The position numbers were made by a program, and so were the translations under genes. The notes under the pieces are model-generated. The model was not told where the DNA came from, did not search any database, and saw only the letters and a program-made list of their open reading frames with translations. This document shows positions 59,133-64,000 of a DNA stretch of 64,000 nucleotides, piece after piece; positions within the stretch are counted from its first letter, which is position 1; every line of letters begins with the position of its first letter. Source of the DNA: Granulosicoccus sp045110515 (GTDB lineage Bacteria > Pseudomonadota > Gammaproteobacteria > Granulosicoccales > Granulosicoccaceae); the NCBI GenBank assembly GCA_045110515.1, contig JBGCGD010000011.1, positions 160,252 through 224,251 of the forward strand, in the 5' to 3' direction.

Positions 59133-59825
59133 ATGGCGTTGTGCGTGATCCCTGCAAGGGGTGGGTCAAAACGAATACCCAACAAGAATGCCCGCCCATT
59201 TCATGGTAAGCCCATGATCTGTTGGTCTATTGAAGCCGCCCAAAGGTCAGAGTGCTTTGAGCAAATTATTGTATCTACTGATAGTGATGAAATAGCCTCT
59301 ATAGCCATTTCTGCTGGAGCCTCTGTGCCGTTTCGTCGGCCTGCGGAATTATCAGACGATTATGCGCCGACTATTGCCGTTGTTAACCACGCTGTGGAGA
59401 TGGTAGGGCGGGGTATAGAAACTCAGTCAGAGATGCCTGTTTGTTGTCTATATGCGACGGCACCCTTTGTGGTCAGCGCTGATATTCAGTTCGGGTTAGA
59501 CAAGCTGTCTGGAAATGAGTTTGTCATTCCGGTAACGACCTATGCGCATCCCATACAACGTGCTGTCAAAGTAAGCGATTCAGGTTTTTTAGAAATGTTT
59601 GACGCAGAAGCCTATGCGGTACGAAGTCAGGATCTTGAAGAAGCCTGGCATGATTGCGGGCAGTTCTACTGGGGCACCGTTGAAGCTTGGGCTAGGGGGA
59701 AATCTCCATATTCGGCACAGAGTGTTGCTTTACCCATCCCCAGGTGGCGTGTACAGGACATTGATACTGAAGAGGATTGGCTTAGAGCTGAAAAGCTCTT
59801 CAGCGCGTTAGCAGATACATCTTAG
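59133..59825 (+). CDS. pseF: Pseudaminic acid cytidylyltransferase PseF
   Basis: A 230-residue CMP-sugar synthetase that activates pseudaminic acid with CTP. The N-terminal signature is CVIPARGGSKRIPNKNARPF, followed by GKPMICWSIEAA and STDSDEIASIAISAGA. FYWGTVEAWA and the end RVQDIDTEEDWLRAE match PseF. The ATG at 59133 has GGAAA five bases upstream and matches family starts; an earlier frame from 59049 adds residues with no similarity. It is divergent from the Maf gene and convergent with the methyltransferase gene (three bases between stops). Confidence 0.95.
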   Translation: MALCVIPARGGSKRIPNKNARPFHGKPMICWSIEAAQRSECFEQIIVSTDSDEIASIAISAGASVPFRRPAELSDDYAPTIAVVNHAVEMVGRGIETQSEMPVCCLYATAPFVVSADIQFGLDKLSGNEFVIPVTTYAHPIQRAVKVSDSGFLEMFDAEAYAVRSQDLEEAWHDCGQFYWGTVEAWARGKSPYSAQSVALPIPRWRVQDIDTEEDWLRAEKLFSALADTS

Positions 59826-59828
59826 TAG

Positions 59829-60467
59829 TTAGTATTGCGGCTCTTTATATACGTAAACGGCGAACTCGAAAGGAAACCCGCCTTCGCTCAGCACGTAATC
59901 GTGTCGGAGCACGGGGTGACCTCCTAGTTCGTTTTTGCAAAAAGCAAAAACTTCCATAGGGTCAACGTAGTAAAGGTTGTCATCGTGATAGTCGACATAG
60001 CTTGTCATGGCATTGAACGCGATGCCTTTTTCGGCGGCAGTGAACATTCGATGAAGCGTTGCTTCCATAAACGATTTGTTGTCAGGCATTCGATTGTTGA
60101 ATACCCCGGATAGCATGACAAAGTCACAACCAGTGGGTAAGGGGTCTAGACCACTGGCTAACTTGATCGTTACATTAGCATCTTCGTTGAAATTTTTCTG
60201 GGTCATTTCTGCGAATTCAGGAACGATGTCCACACCGACATATTGTCCGGAAAAGCCAACGGATTTTAAATACAAGTAGAGATGGCCGAGTCCGCATCCA
60301 ACGTCTAGAACAGAATTCAACTCTGGAGCTACTTCACTCAAGACTTTAAACCGAGCTACTTGCGTTTCAGCATCTCGATATTGAAGCGCCTGTGGGGAGT
60401 CGCCGTGTTTCGCCAATAAAGATTGGTAGTGCTTAATGAGTTCGCTTTGACCGGTCTCATTACTCAT
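59829..60467 (-). CDS. SAM-dependent methyltransferase
   Basis: A 212-residue class I methyltransferase with motif I SVLDVGCGLGHLYLYLK and the acidic end of strand 2 in YVGVDIVPEF; motif post-II is CDFVMLSGVFNN. The target is not predictable. Its place in the glycosylation island, overlapping the flavoprotein gene by four bases, suggests it methylates a sugar residue or nucleotide sugar of the flagellin glycan. The substrate-binding C-terminal part has no distinctive motif. Confidence 0.82.
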   Translation of the reverse strand: MSNETGQSELIKHYQSLLAKHGDSPQALQYRDAETQVARFKVLSEVAPELNSVLDVGCGLGHLYLYLKSVGFSGQYVGVDIVPEFAEMTQKNFNEDANVTIKLASGLDPLPTGCDFVMLSGVFNNRMPDNKSFMEATLHRMFTAAEKGIAFNAMTSYVDYHDDNLYYVDPMEVFAFCKNELGGHPVLRHDYVLSEGGFPFEFAVYVYKEPQY

Positions 60468-61837
60468 CGAACTAGCGCTCCCAATTGGTTATCAAAATGA
60501 CGAATAAATGCAGCACGACCACGGCTATTGGGTTCGATGCATACAATATTCTGATGGGCTTTCTCACGTTCTTGCTTTACGTGATCGTAAGCTTCTTTCC
60601 ACGAGGACGTGGGTAGCGTAAATGCCACGGGTACGCCCCAGTAACACGCATCAGTATAGAGGGTTTCAGGCTTTACGTATCCAGCACTGATACAGTCTTC
60701 CCAAACCTTTTCAACTATTGCCGGTTGCATCAAAGATTCTTGATCACCCGGATGAGAGGGAACTTCAGCCATCACGATCGTGTGATTTTCGCGTGGCGAC
60801 TGCCCGCTGAATATACCGGGTCGGCTGTATCGAAATGGCAGGCGCGTGTTAGAGTAATCGTGTAGATAGTCCGGCCCTAGGATGACATCACCTTTGACCT
60901 CAAATGCGTATATGCAATAGCCAACCGGTAGTGATTCTTTAAGGCTGTTGTCGTGGATGTTCAGTATTTTACTCAAAAGGTGATCTGGCAAAGTCCATAA
61001 CAGCGTGGAGGCTGAAATTTCTTGGTGACTCGTCTGAACGCTCAATCCATCGTCCTTGCGTTCAATTTTTTCAATGTAGCTATGGTGTTGAATGTCCACA
61101 CCAAGTTCTTGCAGTCTTTGCTCGGCTCGCTTACAAAATTGCCCAAGTCCCCCATAACTTGGATAGGCAAACTGTTCTGACGCCATGCTGCCGGTAAATT
61201 GATCGTCTCCGCAGTGCCGTGTTACACCCATGCGATCATTGAAAAAAGCGGAGGAACTTTTGAGTTTTACCATCATGTCGTCGTTTGCTAACTTTGGGCG
61301 CAATAGCATCGACAGAGTTGACCTCCCATGAACCCCGATTGCATCGGTATGGCCGCCGGTAACCTTTTCCAGCATAGCTCTGATTGCACTGGTAAGGCTT
61401 GGCCCGTAGTTGCTTTCATACCAATCTAGAAATGAGCGAGCGTCGTCAGGGGTGCCGACGGGTGCTTTATTTTCAAGCTTGGTAATTTCATTGAGTGCTC
61501 TACGAGCAGTGATCGTATCGTCGACACTAAAATCGGGCATTTCAAAGCCCAGGGTGGGTGTAGTGTCGATGGTGCTTGCCCAATCGTGATTCTCAAGGAA
61601 GCGCAAATCTTCACCTAAAATGTCTGTATAAAACTCACGGGCGTTGTCACTTCGCAGGTCTAGATTCTGCGTCCCGTTGTCCAGCCAGTAGCCATTCCAC
61701 TCGCGTGATTTCATAACGCCGCCCAGGGAATCACTTGCCTCTACTAGGCATACATTTTTGCCGCTTTTAGCGATACGCCATGCGGCATAGATTCCGGGGA
61801 AGCCGCCACCAGCCACAATACAATCGGCAAATTTCAT
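60464..61837 (-). CDS. FAD-dependent amine-oxidase-like flavoprotein
   Basis: A 457-residue flavoprotein of the amino-oxidase/protoporphyrinogen oxidase-like superfamily. The FAD-binding opening is CIVAGGGFPGIYAAWRIAKSG with the NVCLVEAS strand end and GGVMKSREWNGYWLDNG. TLLWTLPDHLL lies in the middle, and a substrate domain follows. Related enzymes include UDP-galactopyranose mutase-like and desaturase-like proteins of sugar loci. The reaction is unknown. It is 12 bp downstream of the wbqC gene and overlaps the methyltransferase, so it is one of the island's operon genes. Confidence 0.78.
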   Translation of the reverse strand: MKFADCIVAGGGFPGIYAAWRIAKSGKNVCLVEASDSLGGVMKSREWNGYWLDNGTQNLDLRSDNAREFYTDILGEDLRFLENHDWASTIDTTPTLGFEMPDFSVDDTITARRALNEITKLENKAPVGTPDDARSFLDWYESNYGPSLTSAIRAMLEKVTGGHTDAIGVHGRSTLSMLLRPKLANDDMMVKLKSSSAFFNDRMGVTRHCGDDQFTGSMASEQFAYPSYGGLGQFCKRAEQRLQELGVDIQHHSYIEKIERKDDGLSVQTSHQEISASTLLWTLPDHLLSKILNIHDNSLKESLPVGYCIYAFEVKGDVILGPDYLHDYSNTRLPFRYSRPGIFSGQSPRENHTIVMAEVPSHPGDQESLMQPAIVEKVWEDCISAGYVKPETLYTDACYWGVPVAFTLPTSSWKEAYDHVKQEREKAHQNIVCIEPNSRGRAAFIRHFDNQLGALVR

Positions 61838-61849
61838 GAAGCGTTCCTG

Positions 61850-62587
61850 TTAAGCGGCCTGATTAAGTTGGAAGTCAGTTATATCCAGTGGTTTGCGCAT
61901 GCCGGATTGGACAAGATTTAGAAACTGATCTGCACCCGTCCAAGCTAAGGCATCTATACAAGCCATGTAAGGTAGGAAGTCCGCTTTGCCTTGCACATAT
62001 TCTGGGTGATGATAGTTTAGAAATTGTAAATTTACGGAGCTATCGGAAAAGGGGTTGTACTGAGATAAATAGTCGTAAGATCCGACGGGAGACAGATAGT
62101 GATCGGCCTTTAAATGCTGGCAGAATGAGAGCAATCTAGTGGCTTTCTCTTGTGCCTCGATATCCAATGTAGATGCTAGTGTTCGCTTCGTGGTTATGCC
62201 ACAAGCATCGGCTACTCTGTCAATGATTCCCGTATTAAAGCGTGAAAGAAAATTCTCTGAATCTGCATAGGCTCCATCGATGATGAATTCACACAGTTCG
62301 AAGTGTGGCGCTTTAGCCAAGTTCGCCCTTAGGGTCTTCATGAGTTTGGCGTGTTTATAGGAGTCTGCGAAGCGTACGTCTTTGATGCTATTTGTGGTCG
62401 TTTTTTTCTCCACCCCAATAGACAGCATTAGTTCTTTTGTGTTGGCTTTTATCCGGTTTCTGGATTGCCAGCTCCTCTTTGTGTATTGCACGTCGTCAAG
62501 GTATACAAACTCATCCACCGAATCTATCAGAGCGAAATAGCCCAACCATGGCATGAACGTCGGTTGCATAATCGCGACAGTCTTCAT
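61850..62587 (-). CDS. WbqC-like family protein
   Basis: A 245-residue protein of the WbqC family, often found in O-antigen and flagellin glycosylation loci. Diagnostic phrases are VAIMQPTFMPWLGYFALID, EFVYLDDVQYTKRSWQSRNRIK and LSPVGSYDYL. The reaction is not firmly established; members are thought to act as N-acyl- or aminotransferases on nucleotide-activated sugars. It overlaps pseI by four bases and may supply the N-acyl modification that pseH would otherwise provide, though this is speculation. Confidence 0.87.
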   Translation of the reverse strand: MKTVAIMQPTFMPWLGYFALIDSVDEFVYLDDVQYTKRSWQSRNRIKANTKELMLSIGVEKKTTTNSIKDVRFADSYKHAKLMKTLRANLAKAPHFELCEFIIDGAYADSENFLSRFNTGIIDRVADACGITTKRTLASTLDIEAQEKATRLLSFCQHLKADHYLSPVGSYDYLSQYNPFSDSSVNLQFLNYHHPEYVQGKADFLPYMACIDALAWTGADQFLNLVQSGMRKPLDITDFQLNQAA

Positions 62588-63630
62588 ACGGCTAAATCCG
62601 AGGAAAGTATTGGATGCCCTGCTTTGACTGACTCTCTTAGCGTCTTACCGATGATAAGCTCTGGTGTGTTTGCAGCTATGCCTGCGTTAGGCCTAATAAA
62701 CCGAAAATCCTCTTCGGTAATAATATGACCTGCGGGAATATCACGAACAGCAAATGCTGAGCGGCGTCCTTTCTCGCGCGAAACTTTCTCGGCATCTGTC
62801 GTGGTCTTCTCTTTAGAGCCTTTTAGTACTTGGATATCTGCAACGCCTTTTGCGATGTTTTGCATAATATCTGGTGTTGCAGAGAATCGGTGGTCTGGAC
62901 CTTCTCTATTAGGATCGTTTGTAAAGTGTTTTTCAATGGCCACCGCACCCATCGCTGCGGCTGAAATTGCGGCAATGGATCCGACCGTGTGGTCCGAATA
63001 CCCAACTTCACGGTCAAATCTTTCACCCATTGCTGTCATTGCATTCAGGTTTATCTGATCAAGTGGAGCAGGGTATGAAGAGCAGCAGTGCAAAAGTACA
63101 ACTTGCGTGGCACCGTGTTTGTCTAGAACTTCCAAGGCATGTTCAATTTCTGGAAGCGTCGCCATACCGGTTGACAAGATAATCGGTTTTCCAGTTTGCG
63201 CAACGCAGGCGAGTAGGGCATCGAAAGTCATTTCAAAAGAGGCGATTTTGTAGATGCTGCAGTCTAGTTTTTCAATGAAGTCAAGATCTCTAGGGTCGTA
63301 AACAGACGTGAAAGGGAGTAGGTTTCTTTCTCGTGCTTTCTCGAATAGCGGTTTGTGAAATTCCATCGGCATACACGCGCTTTCGTACAGCTCGAATAAA
63401 TTCCGTTTACCCCAAACAGCGTCAATCAGCATCGACGGGTGCTCACTTCGCACGGTCAATGACTCTGCGGTGTACGTCTGTAACTTGAGACAATCCCATC
63501 CTGTATCGGCCGCTATATCAACAAGTGCAAGAGCCTGATCTAAATCTTTATCGTGATTGGCGCTAACTTCTGCAATGAGCAGTGCTTTTTCGTCAGCTCC
63601 CAGTCGTTTGTTTTCCAGTTGTAATGGCAT
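62584..63630 (-). CDS. pseI: Pseudaminic acid synthase PseI
   Basis: A 348-residue NeuB-type enzyme that condenses 2,4-diacetamido-2,4,6-trideoxy-L-altrose with phosphoenolpyruvate. The TIM-barrel part starts KALLIAEVSANHDKDLDQAL and includes LKLQTYTAESLTV, VGYSDHTVGSIAA and AIEKHFTNDPNREGPDHRFS. A C-terminal SAF (antifreeze-like) domain (about 285-348) has AVRDIPAGHIITEEDF. Its length matches PseI rather than the longer LegI types. It starts 20 bp after the partial gene to its right and is coupled to wbqC. Confidence 0.94.
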   Translation of the reverse strand: MPLQLENKRLGADEKALLIAEVSANHDKDLDQALALVDIAADTGWDCLKLQTYTAESLTVRSEHPSMLIDAVWGKRNLFELYESACMPMEFHKPLFEKARERNLLPFTSVYDPRDLDFIEKLDCSIYKIASFEMTFDALLACVAQTGKPIILSTGMATLPEIEHALEVLDKHGATQVVLLHCCSSYPAPLDQINLNAMTAMGERFDREVGYSDHTVGSIAAISAAAMGAVAIEKHFTNDPNREGPDHRFSATPDIMQNIAKGVADIQVLKGSKEKTTTDAEKVSREKGRRSAFAVRDIPAGHIITEEDFRFIRPNAGIAANTPELIIGKTLRESVKAGHPILSSDLAV

Positions 63631-63649
63631 GGCAAGAGTATTGGGTTCG

Positions 63650-64000
63650 TTAATCTAACAGGGCATCGATGAAACGCTGCGCCCCATTGGTGTCTACCAG
63701 AGAACTGGCTACGGTGTTTTCACGTGTGAATGAGTCTGTCTTTATTGCGTTGGCCAGATGTTTTATATAGCGCGAGAAATCTCGAGTACCGTTAGAATCA
63801 GTTTCAAAAAATATAGTGGCAATACCAGAGTTGTTGAAACCACGATAGTAATCGCGGTAGGCATAGCCTTTCGCAAGGTATGCTGCGGGTCTTCCTAAGG
63901 CAGCTGCTTCGTAACGCAATAATCCCGGTCGACCGACGACTAAGCTTGTCTTGGCGATCAATGGGGCCAATGTGTTTGGCTTATGATGAAGCGTGATAAA
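63650..64000 (-). CDS. PseG-like GT-B protein, partial
   Basis: The C-terminal 116 codons of a gene that continues past the right edge. The visible part is a GT-B C-terminal domain (KTSLVVGRPGLLRYEAAALGRPAAYLAKG), where the glycine loop and Glu-Ala-Ala-Ala segment fit nucleotide binding in MurG/PseG-type proteins. Beside pseI, the natural candidate is PseG, the UDP-sugar hydrolase that frees 2,4-diacetamido-trideoxy-altrose for PseI, but the N-terminus is needed to decide. Other glycosyltransferase-like proteins are possible. Confidence 0.55.
   Translation of the reverse strand, partial: FITLHHKPNTLAPLIAKTSLVVGRPGLLRYEAAALGRPAAYLAKGYAYRDYYRGFNNSGIATIFFETDSNGTRDFSRYIKHLANAIKTDSFTRENTVASSLVDTNGAQRFIDALLD

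Overview
The window looks like chromosomal DNA of a Gammaproteobacterium, probably free-living and aquatic. The basis is a crcB-serS pair, clpS-clpA facing infA, genes of the DUF1249 and DUF1285 families, a full set of System I cytochrome c maturation genes, and a glycosylation island of pseudaminic acid type. I cannot name genus or species from sequence alone. No tRNA, rRNA, CRISPR array, insertion sequence or phage module was found.

Region by region. (1) 1-12.2 kb is an exopolysaccharide locus: a nucleotide-sugar dehydrogenase cut by the left edge, a membrane J-domain protein, then a rightward run of outer-membrane export lipoprotein, chain-length determinant, a kinase-like ATPase with a ruined P-loop, an outer-membrane beta-barrel, glycosyltransferase, a deacetylase remnant, flippase, deacetylase and O-antigen-ligase-like polymerase. 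The order resembles exosortase (XrtA/PEP-CTERM)-associated loci, but no exosortase is visible. (2) 12.5-19.3 kb is housekeeping: clpS, clpA, infA, DUF1249, DUF4124, crcB, serS and a YciA-type thioesterase. (3) 19.3-27.8 kb is a tightly overlapping run of acetoacetyl-CoA synthetase, DUF1285 and ccmABCDEFGH; no ccmI follows. (4) 27.9-33.4 kb holds an XRE regulator behind a large near-palindrome, a lipoprotein, a leftward 5-oxoprolinase operon (pxpBCA) led by a class II aldolase, and a coiled-coil protein. (5) 33.6-38.6 kb holds two transporters, an FAD-linked 2-hydroxyacid dehydrogenase and a glutaryl-CoA dehydrogenase. (6) 38.6-43.6 kb is a three-gene cassette of GAF-HlyD adaptor, PqqD-like/M50/HlyD membrane protein and HlyD adaptor, with no pump beside it. 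It is followed by a hybrid sensor kinase with two HPt domains and a translationally coupled REC-degenerate GGDEF-EAL protein. (7) 48.7-54.0 kb is a leftward cobalamin-uptake operon behind a clear cobalamin riboswitch: a BtuB-like receptor, a beta-propeller lipoprotein, and BtuC- and BtuD-like transporter parts. (8) 54.2-64 kb is a pseudaminic acid/flagellin glycosylation island: pseB, pseC, a Maf-type transferase, pseF, a methyltransferase, an amine-oxidase-like flavoprotein, WbqC, pseI and a partial pseG-like gene.

The two parts most worth following are the adaptor-protease-adaptor cassette with its c-di-GMP signalling pair, and the riboswitch-controlled B12 operon, where a surface-type beta-propeller lipoprotein stands where a BtuF might be expected. 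Functions are assigned by reading motifs and family resemblance; no database search was run.
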